Source: Anodontia alba (Eukaryota > Mollusca > Bivalvia > Lucinida > Lucinidae). Taken from it: DNA of 64,000 nucleotides. The notes under the pieces were generated by a model, which was not told where the DNA came from, did not search any database, and saw nothing but the letters and a program-made list of their open reading frames with translations. The position numbers and the translations under genes are program-made. The stretch lies in the NCBI GenBank assembly GCA_964016985.1, contig OZ024828.1, positions 88,776,399-88,840,398 on the forward strand, in the 5' to 3' direction. This document shows positions 1 through 10,545 of this stretch, in pieces (positions within the stretch are counted from its first letter, which is position 1; each line of letters opens with the position of its first letter).

Positions 1-124
1 GGTGAGTTTTGAGCAGATATACTCGTAAAAAACAATATAGCAAATCTTCATCAGATTTTTTTTTTTATTTTAACAACCATAAAATTCCTGTTTCAGTAAT
101 GGAAAAGTAGAAAAGAAAAAAAAG

Positions 125-197
125 TGTATTGTGTGGGATTCGAGCCAGCCACCTATGACGCTGAAGTCCAGCGTGCTAACCATTATACCACAGAGAC
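125..197 (-). other. tRNA-like pseudogene or SINE head
   Basis: Read on the minus strand it has an A-box-like TGGTATAATGG, an anticodon-like arm (ACGCT/AGCGT, loop GGACTTC) and a B-box-like GGCTCGAATCC, followed by a T run that could end Pol III transcription. The acceptor stem does not pair and loop position 33 is not T, so a working tRNA is unlikely. A tRNA-derived SINE head or pseudogene fits better. Confidence 0.45.
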
Positions 198-1097
198 TAT
201 AATTTCTGTAATGTTTATAAAAGGTTATACCCATTTGTTTGAATTATAGGTAGTTGTACATAATTCTAAACAGTGATTTATAGTTTATAGTTTAAGTCGA
301 TAGTTTATAGTTTGGTGCTTAATGGTACTAGTCCAGTAATGGATAACCACTTGCTGACTATGACATGATAGCAAGTCATTTTACAAACTGGTGTTTAATA
401 ACATAAAAAGAAGAAAGGAAAAAAGGACTCCCAAGAGATCAGCACTAAATGTGGCTATTGCAGGAAGAATTAACAACTTGCTATGATACCATTTCATGAA
501 TTGTGTATATTTATCACCAGAAGTGGTAGATGATCCTTAACCAGCAGTGTATATTTATCACCAAATGTGGTTAATTGGAGTTTGCATGGTTGGCAGATAA
601 GCCTATTTGATTGGCTAGGGGTGAGGCTGTAAAAAAAACAAGAAGCAGTGAAATGGAGAATTATTCCACTGATTGGCCTTGAATGTGGACAATGAAGGTT
701 CGTGCTAAAGTACATTCCCCTCTCCTGTCATTCAACCTAGAACTAAAGGAAGAGCCTTGTTTCTGGAAGTCCTGAGATGCTCTCAAACATGTGATCCACG
801 GTATAAGGGTTAAATAAATTCTACAGACAACAAATGTTTGGTAAATGAACAAGACAGAATTTCATCAGATTGGTTAAATCATAAGACTGATCAGGCTCAA
901 TCCTGTTTGTCCAAGCATTACCATAACTTTTCTCATGGCATGACTTAATCAGGTTTGTTGACCTACTTAAGTGGTATTAATGCATTTTATTATTCTCATC
1001 ATAATTGGCAATTCAACAAAGATCAAACCCAAATAGTAACATTTTATAGTATTCTGAAATCAGAGCTCCAATTAAGACATTTTTTTTTTTTTAGCAA
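198..1097. other. no gene recognised
   Basis: AT-rich unique-looking sequence. It holds a short repeated phrase (tttatagttt) near 280-320 and two related phrases (atatttatcacca) at 505-520 and 547-562. Short open frames here lack family similarity, codon bias or splice context. Confidence 0.5.
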
Positions 1098-1244
1098 ATA
1101 TTTGTTGGTATTTTTTCTTATTTCTTGATAAAAACATTGTGTTGTGGCTACTCATTAGAAGGGTTTCTAATGTGTACCCACAACATATGTTTTTGTCAAC
1201 AAATAAGAATAATACTTTACATACCCTCCTATCTAGAGCTCTGA
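1098..1244. repeat. CATAG-family foldback MITE, degenerate
   Basis: It keeps the family core, a GTTGTGG..ACTCATTAGAAG arm facing CTAATGTGTACCCACAAC, and a TCTAGAGCT end. The apex is deleted and the left terminus is eroded. Confidence 0.6.
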
Positions 1245-1436
1245 GCATTACAATTAAAATGCATACGCTCCAGAAAAGATTTTTTCCCAGTCAAAAACAA
1301 TGATAGGTTTCTTACTCTGCCACAAAATTTTACATACATTTTCCTAGAGAAATAAATAAACAAATATTTTAATACCGATCTAATCATGAATGGCAAATTA
1401 CATGCACTGTACATGTACATGTACTAATAAACACTT

Positions 1437-1612
1437 AGCATGCTGGGTAAAAATTTCAGAAGACCACATTTTGAAATAATTTTTGTCTATTTTTTCCCAG
1501 AAAAGAGTTCGACAATTCCCACAAACTGTCTCCCAAGGAAATGTCAAACTCTATTCTGCTGGAAAACTTAAGATAAATATCATCAATTTGCCATCTGCTA
1601 ATTGTGCCCAAT
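1437..1612. repeat. PB-C foldback MITE, diverged
   Basis: Starts TTAGCATGCTGGGTAAAAATTTCAG, contains TTTTCCCAGAAAA and a central CTGTCTCC..GGAAATGTCAAA, all hallmarks of the PB-C family. It is strongly diverged and its right end is unclear. Confidence 0.5.
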
Positions 1613-1637
1613 GTGTGCTAAATTAAATTAAAATAAA

Positions 1638-1846
1638 TTAACCCTTGTCCTGCTGAACCCAGATAAATCCTGCCTTTGAAAACAGTGTGGATCCAGATCA
1701 GTTGGCTTCTGACGCCAACTGATCTGGATCTGCATTGTTTGCCATTAATTTTGAATTTGGATGAACAACTTGGATAAAGTCATCTGATTGGCTGAAAACT
1801 AGAAGTAGGCCTGGCATCTTAATTTATTTAGCAGGACAAGGGTTAA
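1638..1846. mobile_element. PB-A foldback MITE, piggyBac-like ends
   Basis: Bounded by TTAA on both sides (1638-1641, 1843-1846), with inverted ends CCCTTGTCCTGCTGAA and ..GCAGGACAAGGG. The middle is a palindrome: GATCCAGATCAGTTGGCTTC against its complement. TTAA duplication plus CCCT..AGGG ends is the signature of piggyBac-type transposition. There is no coding capacity. Confidence 0.8.
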
Positions 1847-1946
1847 ATCAAAATAGATTAATCAAACTTTGAGTAAGTCATGATAATTATCAGATCTGAC
1901 AAGGTGATTAAAGCTGCAGGGTAACTTTAAAAATAAACATGAATCA

Positions 1947-2203
1947 AGAACATTTGGGCCTTCGGCTGACAAAAAGGCCCATAGAGCATTATGAATATTG
2001 AAGCTCCAGACCAGTTTGTGAAGCCACGCATCAGGTCAAGATCTTTGCTAACAGTCGTTTATCTTCAACAAGGTCCCTAATTATTATGTAGGCAAACAGC
2101 AAAGAACCTGACCAGACTGCACAGATGTGCAGTCTGGTCAGGATCTTTGTTGTTTGCACATGTTCTAAGGTCCTATTTTTCAGCTGCCGGCCCATTTATA
2201 ATC
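1947..2203. repeat. foldback MITE with GGGCC-type ends
   Basis: The outer arms pair imperfectly (TTTGGGCCTTCGGCTGA against TCAGCTGCCGGCCCA). A strong inner palindrome, CCTGACCAGACTGCACA and its complement, lies at 2107-2142. Relatives with similar ends occur near 32590 and 49790. Confidence 0.6.
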
Positions 2204-2546
2204 AATACTGCAGTATGAAAAAATTATACCACAGGTAAAAAATTAAATTCTGGATGATTTGCAAACCGTGTAAGACCATGATCAAATACCAAATTAAGTA
2301 GCATCTGATCTTGGTCTACACTGTTTGCTCAGGCATGCTTGCGTTAACCTTTATAACACCATAAAACATCTCCATAGATTATATTTTTTTTTTCCTTTTG
2401 GGATCATTGCCCCCATTCTGGTTACTTGGAAAATTGAACACTGTGCGCCAGTGCTAGGGGACACATGCAGCCTCACAAACTACATTGCTGTATATAAAGA
2501 CTTAATAAAACCGAATCTGTTTCCAAGGGCAACCTTTTAGATTTTT
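2204..2546. other. AGGCC-family remnant plus unassigned DNA
   Basis: 2290-2330 carries GTAGCATCTGATCTTGGTCT-ACACTGTTTGC, half of an AGGCC-type foldback. The rest up to the LINE fragment is unassigned. Confidence 0.45.
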
Positions 2547-3528
2547 TGAGGAATGTGTCAGGAGGCTCTTGACTTGGAAGGAAGCAATGGAGAAGAAAGG
2601 ACTGAGAGTAAATGCAGGAAAAACAAAGATCATGATCTGCGGTACGGGACTGGACCTCCTGCAGATTTCAGGCGAGTTTCCATGTGCTGTCTGTCGCACT
2701 GGAGTGGGCAGCAACAGCATCTTCTGCAATGGCTGCAAGCACTGGGTGCACAAGAAATGCAGTGGGCTCAAGCGCTTGAAAAAGGACCCTAACTATAGAT
2801 GTACACGGTGCCAGGGAACTGCACACCCCTTGGATGGCAGACCACAGAAGGAAGTCCAGGTCGGACCTGACAAGCTTGAGGTGGTAGCTTCCTTTTGCTA
2901 CCTAGGAGACATGCTCTCAGCAGCAGGTGGCTGTGAACTATCAACCACAACACGTGTGAAAACCGCCTGGAAGAAGTTCAAGGATCTGCTACCAGTCCTC
3001 TCTTCACACCACCTCTCTTTCAAAACACGTGGCCATGTGTACAGCTCTTGTGTGGGGAGCGCAATGCTCCATGCCAGCGAGACTTGGCCATTGACAAAGC
3101 TGAACCTCCAGCGTCTGCAGCGAAATGACAGGGCAATGATCAGACAGATCTGCAATGTCAGGCCGCAAGACATTGTCACCACCACGTCCAATGAGCTACT
3201 TGTGCGGCTTGGCATTGAGAATCTGGACCTCATTCTGAAGGAGAGAAGACTTCGATGGTATGGACATGTGAAACACTCCAGTGGTGCAATCAAGACAGCC
3301 TTTGACATACAGGTTGATGGAAAGCGTTGGCCTGGGAGGCCCAAAATGACATGGAAGCAGCTGACAGAGAGGGATTGCAGAGAGTGGAAGCTCTCGGCTA
3401 TCAACCCTCATGATAGATGTACCTGGAGATCTGGTGTGAGATCTGCCATGCGTGCAGCAAGCCAGCTATCTGAAAGGGGGCCCACTGATGTGGATGTTGC
3501 CCCTGTACCTGCATGTTAATCAAAAATC
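2547..3528 (+). pseudogene. LINE 3' fragment: post-RT region with PHD-like finger
   Basis: A 5'-truncated copy of a non-LTR retrotransposon. The open frame at 2569-3519 encodes 316 residues of the polyprotein C-terminal part, after the RT catalytic site. It starts with the RT-thumb-like phrase ERKKGLRVNAGKTKIM-type (KKGLRVNAGKTKIMIC). A C4HC3 PHD-like finger follows (C39, C42, C53, C56, H61, C64, C78, C81). Further on are FCYLGDMLSA near residue 110 and the C-terminal LRWYGHV..GRPKMTW block near 230-260 that is typical of such LINE proteins. The ATG is only the first Met in the fragment. Homology with the minus-strand copy at 5525-6540 begins at GAGGAATGTGTCAGGAGGCTC, so truncation lies near 2547. 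A (TA)n tail follows. The element is similar to CFDP2-like/RTE-type LINEs; the clade is not certain. It lacks endonuclease and RT core, so it is not autonomous. Confidence 0.85.
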
Positions 3529-3530
3529 TG

Positions 3531-3563
<33 letters not shown>
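3529..3563. repeat. (TA)n microsatellite, LINE 3' tail
   Basis: About 17 TA units directly after the LINE 3' end. The other LINE copy ends in a different simple repeat, (GAT)n. Confidence 0.9.
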
Positions 3564-3565
<2 letters not shown>

Positions 3566-3566
3566 C

Positions 3567-3737
3567 AATAAGAGCGCTAATCACAACTGCAGAAGATGAC
3601 AGTTTGATTTTGTTTTTATTTTTGAGAGAAAATAATGCTTGATTGCCAAGTATTATTTTCTCTGAAAAATAATGAAAAAAAAAAAAAAAATTAGAATGTT
3701 GTCTACTACAATTTTGCTTTGTGCTTAAAGGGTTAAA
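3567..3737. repeat. PB-B foldback MITE, left end missing
   Basis: Begins inside the family consensus at AGCGCTAATCACAACTGCAG, keeps the CAGAGAAAA..CTCTGAAAAATAATG arms and ends at TTTAAAGGGTTAA. The missing TTAACCCTTAA end abuts the LINE tail, so the LINE probably disrupted it. Confidence 0.65.
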
Positions 3738-3962
3738 TTAGAGTGAGGTTGGTGAATGATAAACAGCCACATATGTAGATAGGACACAAGATAAATGCTT
3801 TTCCCACCTGACTATTCAGTATTTTTATACTAAATGCGATGAAGCATTCCTCAAAAACAAGTGTCAATACTGATGGCAGTTGAGATAACATCAGATAATT
3901 GCCCCAATACAAAATGTCAGGAGTATACTTATACCTATGTTTAAATTCATAAATGTTTTACA

Positions 3963-4172
3963 TTAACCCTTGTCCTGCTGAACCCGGATATACCCTGCCT
4001 TTGCAAACAGGGTAGATCCAGATCAGTTGGCTTCTGAAGAAGCCAACTGATCTGGATCTGCACTGTTTGTCATTCAGTATGTGATTTTTTATTAACAACC
4101 TGGACCAAGTAATATGATTGGCTGAAAATTGAAAGTGTGTGTGGCATCCTTATTCAGCATGACAAGGGTTAA
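3963..4172. mobile_element. PB-A foldback MITE
   Basis: TTAA on both sides, with ends CCCTTGTCCTGCTGAA and TTCAGCATGACAAGGG. The apical palindrome is GATCCAGATCAGTTGGCTTC and its complement around GAAG. Confidence 0.8.
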
Positions 4173-4590
4173 CCTGGGCCAATGGGCCAACAAACTAAAA
4201 CCACAGGTATACATAAGTGAAGACGTAAACAAAAACATTATCATAAAATCACCATTAGGATTCACTGATACAAATTTCAAATAGAAATCTGTTTTCAGAG
4301 TAAATGGACATCCCCCACCCCTCCAAAATTTAGTTACATGCTAACCTTGAAAAAACAAGGTGAAGGTGTTCAAAATCTAATCAGCCTGAAGGCATGTCCC
4401 AAAGATATATCCATGTAAGTTTGATGAAAACTGGCCACTCTGTTAAAGAGACATTGTGCACACAAAAAAAACGGTCATGCCAATACCAACACTAATGCCA
4501 ACTGTTACAACCGAGCACTCCTGCCTTCAATTATCTGCCTTGGCAGATTACGCATAGCTTCTAAGTATATATTCAATGTCTGACAATTGC
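4173..4590. other. no gene recognised
   Basis: Unique-looking DNA with a short C-rich patch (catcccccacccctcc, about 4308). No convincing coding or repeat structure. Confidence 0.4.
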
Positions 4591-4596
4591 GTCAGG

Positions 4597-4780
4597 GAGT
4601 CGACTCTTTGGCTCAGTGGTTAGAGCATTGGATTTTCAACCGGGAGGACCGGGTTCGATTCCCACGGCAGGACTGAGATTTTTTTCAGCTATGCTTCATT
4701 CCTTTGTTACGGCTTTCATGTCGTAAGACAACTTCAATGCAAATGTGGCATCCACATCCTTTACCTCAAGTGGTGGGGAC
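4597..4780 (+). mobile_element. tRNA-derived SINE
   Basis: The head carries an A box (TGGCTCAGTGG) and a perfect B box (GGTTCGATTCC) with an anticodon-like GATTTTCAACC. The ~100-bp body (ACTGAG(A)TTTTTTTCAGCTATGC, CGTAAGACAACTTCAATG) is not tRNA. Stems are imperfect, so it is a Pol III-type retroposon and not a tRNA gene. The 3' boundary is approximate. Confidence 0.7.
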
Positions 4781-4796
4781 ATAACACAGCGGGCAC

Positions 4797-4896
4797 ATGA
4801 CGTTAATACAACGTCGCCTCAACGTCGATGCAACGTCGTCATGACGACGTTGCATCGACTTTAAGCCGACATTGTATAAACGTCATGTGCCCGCTG
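4797..4896. mobile_element. 100-bp palindromic MITE (CAGCGGGC ends)
   Basis: Terminal inverted repeat CAGCGGGCACATGACGTT facing AACGTCATGTGCCCGCTG, with an inner palindrome CGATGCAACGTCGTCATGACG. The whole element folds on itself. No clear target duplication is visible. Confidence 0.7.
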
Positions 4897-5520
4897 GGAA
4901 AAATCTATTTACACATGAACAGATTTCATGATCCATTGATATGCCATTCCCTCTTTGTAAAAATGGCTGAAATCGATCATCTGTATCCTGTCCCCTGTCG
5001 ACATTGCTTTAAAGGACAACTTTCTGTAGTCTTTTGAGAAAGATAAGACATTTATTTACATAGAGAAATAAGAACAACTTTTTGGGTGAAAACAAATCAA
5101 CAGCTGTGTCCAAATTGTGTGTCATTTCAAGTTTTTCAAACAGTATCTTCTCAAAAATGTGAAACAAGCCATGTGTTGCATCTATGGAAATCATAATCAC
5201 ACCTAACTATTGCACAATTAATTGTAAATATGTCATGCAGAAAGGAGTAACAGTTCTTAGCAGTATTATATTAACCCAGAATAAGAAATGGCAAAACTAC
5301 TAAATGACAAAAGAAATGAATGCAAGAAATTGTGGACCTTAATGCAGCAAAAACTAGACACAGTCCAAAGTACACAGATACTCCCGCTTTTTGCTCTTTG
5401 CCAATATAGCAATAACATCTGAATGCATAAATTTCAACAACTATTTTCCAAATGCCCAACCTGATCTGTTACGCATTTTGACCCCAAGCCCCACCCCAGG
5501 GCATGACCCATGGGCAACTC
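4897..5520. other. no gene recognised; short bivalve-type motif
   Basis: Mostly unassigned AT-rich sequence. 5475-5515 carries CCCCAGGGCATGACCCATGGG, also present in variant form at 62590 in the spacer of the second Foldback-type element. Confidence 0.4.
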
Positions 5521-5545
5521 ATCATCATCATCATCATCATCATCA
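5521..5545. repeat. (ATC)n microsatellite, LINE 3' tail
   Basis: About eight ATC units (GAT on the minus strand) at the 3' end of the minus-strand LINE. Confidence 0.9.
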
Positions 5546-6997
5546 ATGGACTTTTCATTAACGTGCAGTACAGGAGCAACATCCACATCAGTGGACCCCC
5601 TTCCAGGTAGATGGCTTGCTGCATGTATGGCAGATCTCACACCAGATCTCAAGGTATGTCTATCATGAGGGTCGTTAGCCAAGAGCTTCCACTCTCTGCA
5701 ATTCCTCTCTATCAGCTGCTTCTATGTAACCTTAGGTCTCCCAGGCCCATGCTTTCCATCAACCTGTAGGTCAAAGGCTGTCTTGACTGCACCATTGGGG
5801 TGTTCCACATGTCCATACCAGCGGAGCCTTCTCTCCTTCAGAATGTGGTCCAGATCCTCAATGCCAAGCCGCGCAAGTAGCTCATTGAATCTGGTGGTGA
5901 CAATGTTTTGTGGCTTGACATTACAGATCTGTTTGATCATTGCCCTGTCATTTCGCTGCAGACGGAGGTTTGGCTTTGTCAATGGCCAAGTCTCACTGGC
6001 ATGGAGCATTGCACTCCCCACACAAGAGCTGTACACGCGGCCACGTGTCTTGAAAGAGAGGTGGCAGGAAGAGAGAACTGGTAGCAGCTCCTTGAACTTC
6101 TTCCAGGCGGTTTTCACACGAGTTGTGGTTGACAGCCACCAGCTGCTGAGAGCATGTCTCCTGGTAGCAAAAGGAAGCTACCACCTTTAGCTTGTCAGGT
6201 CTGACTTGGACTTCCCTCTGTGGTCTGCCATCCAAGAGGCATGCAGTTCTCTGACACCGTCACGAGTACATCTGTAATCAGGGTCCTTTGTCAAGGGTTT
6301 GAGCCCACTGCATTTCTTGTGCACCCAGTACTTGCAGCCATTGCAGAAGGTGCCGTTACTGCCCACTCATGTGCAACAGACGGCATATGGAAACTCGCCT
6401 GAACTCTGCAAGATGTCCAGGCCCGTACCACAGATCATGATCTTCATCTTTCTTGCATTTACTCTCAGTCTTTTCTCCTCCATTGCTTCTTTCCAAGTCA
6501 AGAGCCTCCTGACACATTCCTCAGCAATTCAGCGATGATAACAAGGTCATCGGCATAGAGGTTCTCCCAGGGGACCCCAGAGGGGAACTTGCGTGACAAG
6601 GCTTCAAGCACAATGACGAAGAGAAGCGGGCTGGGTACCGAGCCTTGGTGAACACCGACCTTCAAACTCTTCACTGTACCCTTCCCCAACACGGATACGG
6701 CTCTGCGCATTGGCGAGCATGGTGCACTGCTTGTCTGGCAATGCGTTTGGCTGCATCGTATGATGCCCTAGTGCCTTTACCAGTCTTCCAGGCCTTGAAA
6801 GCTATCCACTTGGCAGCAATGGCTTTTTTCACGTGCTCATTCCACCACCAGGTTTCATGACTCCAATGGTGGGGCTGAGTTATGCCAAACACCTCCTCAG
6901 TTGTCTTGAGCAGGCCAGTCTTGATGTTGTTCCAGATATCCTCAGTGGCAGCATCAACTACACCTGCATTCACATGCGAGTTGAAGACCTCCTGGAA
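5525..6997 (-). pseudogene. LINE pseudogene: linker, RT core and 3' part
   Basis: The 3' half of a decayed non-LTR retrotransposon. From 5' to 3' it has a post-endonuclease linker with ETWWWNEHVKKAI (about 6830-6870), the RT phrases GVHQGSVPSPLLF (about 6620-6650) and YADDLVI (about 6536-6557, the catalytic motif), the PHD-like region (about 6290-6420), and ERRLRWYGHV..GPGRPKVT (about 5720-5850). Several frameshifts and stops break the frame, for instance within the linker/RT join near 6720. Linker and RT palm are closer than expected for a complete LINE, so part of the RT fingers region is probably deleted (inference). The 5' half lies at 9652-10545, beyond an inserted Foldback-type element. 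It belongs to the same family as the 2547-3528 copy. RTE/CFDP2-like affinity is likely but not certain. Confidence 0.85.
6990..6997. repeat. 8-bp target duplication TCCTGGAA (left)
   Basis: Identical to 9652-9659 on the far side of the Foldback-type element. Keeping one copy makes the LINE reading continuous (..SNHF-QEVFN..). Confidence 0.8.
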
Positions 6998-9651
6998 TAG
7001 ATACTGCACAAAAACCACGCAGGTTTTTTTGGGGCACGTTTTTTTCTCCGTAACAGAAACAGATGTAACAATTAAAATATATAAGGAATACTCTAAAATG
7101 GACTGAAAAAGAATGAAACAAATGAAACAGACCAATAGCAGTTCTCACTGATGGTCTGTTTCATTCGTTTCATTTGTTACGAAACAGGATGTAACAGTGC
7201 AAAAGACTTGTTCAAAGCTCGTTACGAAACATGGTGAAACGGAATGAAACGATGAAACGTACATCTTTTTTTTTTTATAAACCCATTTCTGTTTCGTAAC
7301 AAATGAAACGATTAAGATATATAGGAAAAACTCTGAAACAGGATGTAACAGACCAAAAAATTTAAAATAATCTCGTTACGAAACAGGGTGTAATGAAATG
7401 TAACTATGAAACATCATCTTTTTTTTTTTTATCAACCCATTTCTGTTTCGTAACAAATGAAACGATTAAGATATATAGGAAAAACTCTGAAACAGGATGT
7501 AACAGTCCAAAAGAATTGTTCAAAGCTCGTTACGAAACAGGGTGTAACGAAATGTAACAATGAAACATCATTTTTTTTTTTTTATAAACCCATTTCTGTT
7601 TCATAACAAATGAAACGATTAAGATATATAGGAAAAACTCTGAAACAGGATGTAACAGACCAAACATTCTGAAATATGCTCGTTACGAAACAGAGTGAAA
7701 CGAAATGAAACGATGAAACATACAATTTTTTTTTTTTATAAACCCATTTCTGTTTCGTAACAAATGAAACGGTTAAAATATATAGGGAAAACTCTGAAAC
7801 AGGATGTAACAGACCAAACAATCTGAAATATGCTCGTTACGAAACAGAGTGAAACGAAATGAAACGATGAAACATACAATTTTTTTTTTTATAAACCCAT
7901 TTCTGTTTCGTAACAAATGAAATGATTAAGATATATAGGAAAAACTCTGAAACAGGATGTAACAGACCAAAAGACTTGTTCAAAGCTCGTTACGAAACAG
8001 GGTGTAACAAAATGTAACAATGAAACATCATCTTTTTTTTTTCGTAACGAGCTTCGAACAAGTCTTTTGGTCTGTTACATCCTGTTTCAGAGTTTTTCCT
8101 ATATATCTGAATCATTTCATTTGTTACGAAACAGAAATGGGTTTATAAAAAAAAAAAAAAGATGATGTTTCATTGTTACATTTCGTTTCACCCTGTTTCG
8201 TAACGATCTTTGATCAATTCTTTTGGACTGTTACATCCTGTTTCAGAGTTTTTCCTATATATCTTAATCGTTTCATTTGTTACGAAACAGAAATGGGTTT
8301 ATAAAAAAAAAAAAAGATGATGTTTCATTGTTACATTTCGTTACACCCTGTTTCGTAACGAGCTTTGAACAAGTCTTTTGGTCTGTTACATCCTGTTACA
8401 GAGTTTTTCCTATATATCTTAATCGTTTCATTTGTTACGAAACAGAAATGGGTTTATAAAAAAAAAAAAAGATGATGTTTCATTGTTACATTTCGTTACA
8501 CCCTGTTTCGTAACGAGCTTTGAACAAGTATTTTGGTCTGTTTCATCCTGTTTCAGAGTTTTTCCTATATCTTAATCGTTTCATTTGTTACGAAACAGGA
8601 TGGGTTTATAAAAAAAAAAAGATGTATGTTTCATCGTTACATTTCGTTTCACCCTGTTTCGTAACGAGCTTTGAACAAGTCTTTTGGTCTGTTACATCCT
8701 GTTTCAGAGTTTTTCCTATATATCTTAATCGTTTCATTTGTTACGAAACAGAAATGGGTTTAAAAAAAAAAAAAATGATGTTTCATTGTTACATTTCGTT
8801 ACACCCTGTTTCGTAACGAGCTTTGAACAATTCTTTTGGACTGTTACATCCTGTTTCAGAGTTTTTCCTATATATCTTAATCGTTTCATTTGTTACGAAA
8901 CAGAAATGGGTTTATAAAAAAAAAAAGATGATGTTTCATTGTTACATTTCGTTTCACCCTGTTTCGTAACGAGCTTTGAAGAAGTCTTTTGGTCTGTTAC
9001 ATCCTGTTTCAGAGTTTTTCCTATATATCTTAATCGTTTCATTTGTTACGAAACAGAAATGGGTTTATAAAAAAAAAAAAAGATGATGTTTCATTGTTTC
9101 ATTTCGTTACACCCTGTTTCGTAACGAGCTTTGAAGAAGTCTTTTGGTCTGTTACATCCTGTTTCAGAGTTTTTCCTATATATCTTAATCGTTTCATGTG
9201 TTACGAAACAGGAATGGGTTTATAAAAAAAAAAAGATGTATGTTTCATCGTTACATTTCGTTTCACCCTGTTTCGTAACGAGCTTTGAACAAGTCTTTTG
9301 GTCTGTTACATCCTGTTTCAGAGTTTTTCCTATATATCTTAATCGTTTCATTTGTTACGAAACAGAAATGGGTTTATAAAAAAAAAAGATGTACATTTCA
9401 TCGTTTCATTCCGTTTCACCATGTTTCGTAGCTTTGAACAAGTCTTTTGCACTGTTACATCCTGTTTCGTAACAAATGAAACGAATGAAACAGACCATCA
9501 GTGAGAACTGCTATTGGTCTGTTACATTTGTTTCATTCTTTTTCTGTCCATTTTAGAGTATTCCTTATATATTTTAATTGTTACATCTGTTTCTGTTACG
9601 GAGAAAAAAATGTGCCCAAAAAAAACCTGCGTGGTTTTTGTGCAGTATATG
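6998..9651. mobile_element. Foldback-type element, complete, tandem-repeat arms
   Basis: A 2.65-kb element made almost entirely of two inverted arms: 6998-8040, and 8041-9651 with no spacer. The ends are TAGATACTGCACAAAAACC on the left and, as complement, CATATACTGCACAAAAACC on the right. A ~160-bp subterminal block follows each end, and then tandem ~150-155-bp units fill the arms (about 6 units left, 9 right). Each unit contains CTGTTTCGTAACAAATGAAA, an A/T tract, and CTCGTTACGAAACAG. It is flanked by the 8-bp repeat TCCTGGAA and sits in a LINE. Drosophila FB and Galileo elements have this architecture, long repeat-built inverted arms. No transposase is present, so it must move in trans. Short open frames here are translations of the repeat unit. 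The superfamily is unassigned; 8 bp would suit hAT or MULE. Confidence 0.85.
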
Positions 9652-10545
9652 TCCTGGAAATGATTGCTTGTCTGAGGGTCTTTAAGCTTCCAAACTTAAA
9701 GGTGAACTTGCTCTTGGATTTTGGTGGCACATCAATCCTCATGTCGCATACAAGAAGCTGATGTTACAGGGCTACTTCCTTGCCAGGGATCACTTTTACA
9801 TCTGTGACAATTTTACGCATGGGCCTATGGAAAAGGATGGTCTATCTGCGTGGCTACATTTCCTGACTTGTATGTGTTGAGATGGCCATCACGTTTCTTG
9901 AAACATGTGTTCCCAAGAAGCAGACTGAATGCTAGGGCATACTCTAGGGTTCTCCCACTCTCAACATCTGATTCTGGCCTGCCATACCCCATCCCACCAT
10001 GCACTTCCCTGTATCCAGTGCCTGTATAGCCTACATGGCTGTTTCAATCTCCACATGGGATCAGAAATTCGGATCCTGGGATCCTGGCAGCAACAGCACA
10101 CAGCTGATTAAAGAACAGGTCCTTACTTAGACCACTCTGTGGGGCATACACAGACAGAAAGGTAACCACACGCTGACTGACTATAAGCTTCACTAAGATG
10201 ATTCTGTTGAAGACTCTCTGCACATCAAAAGCTTTCTCTATCCACTCTTCTGCTACAAACACTCCTACACCAGCTGTGCCTCTGTCGTTTCCGGACCAGC
10301 AGAGCTTGTACCTGGTGTCCTTGCCCTTGATTGTGCTGCAGTTTCCACCACAGTATCTGGTCTCCTGGACACAGTAGGCATCCACTTTCCTGCTGGATAG
10401 TGTTTCCACTACCTCACAAACTCGTCCTCTCAGAGCACAGAGTGGAAGATTTAGGTATGGGTAAATAGCATACCAATTTTCCAGCATAAAAGATACCCAA
10501 GTTATGACCTTCAAGAGAACCGCCGACATACGTGTAATTGTCAAT
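9652..10545 (-). pseudogene. LINE pseudogene: APE-type endonuclease part
   Basis: The 5' half of the LINE interrupted at 6998-9651. The frame at 10044-10544 encodes most of an AP-endonuclease-like domain. VDAYCVQETRYCGG carries the QET motif, SGNDRGTAGVGVFVAEEW follows, then VVTFLSVYAPQSGLSKD and EFLIPCGD. Farther downstream, with frameshifts, come LLLGNTCFKKRDGHLNTYKS and an IDH motif (about 9840-9900), then KFTFKFGSLK leading into the target site. The Trp expected after CGD is a stop (TGA). The domain resembles the CFDP2/RTE-type LINE endonuclease that nicks the target DNA. The copy is inactive, and 5' sequence beyond 10545 is not recognisable. Confidence 0.8.

Noticed and set aside
133..197. 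Functional tRNA gene
   Set aside because: Acceptor stem does not pair and the anticodon loop lacks T33; a SINE head or pseudogene is more likely.
2898..3404. 168-codon minus-strand frame
   Set aside because: Antisense shadow of the LINE frame, which has the recognisable motifs.
4610..4675. tRNA-Glu gene
   Set aside because: B box is perfect but anticodon and acceptor stems are not, and a SINE body follows.
7160..9470. Many short open frames with LRNRNGFIKKKK / FVTSFEQVFWSVTSC-like proteins
   Set aside because: They are translations of the ~152-bp Foldback unit and appear on whichever strand suits the arm; no start context or conservation beyond the DNA repeat.
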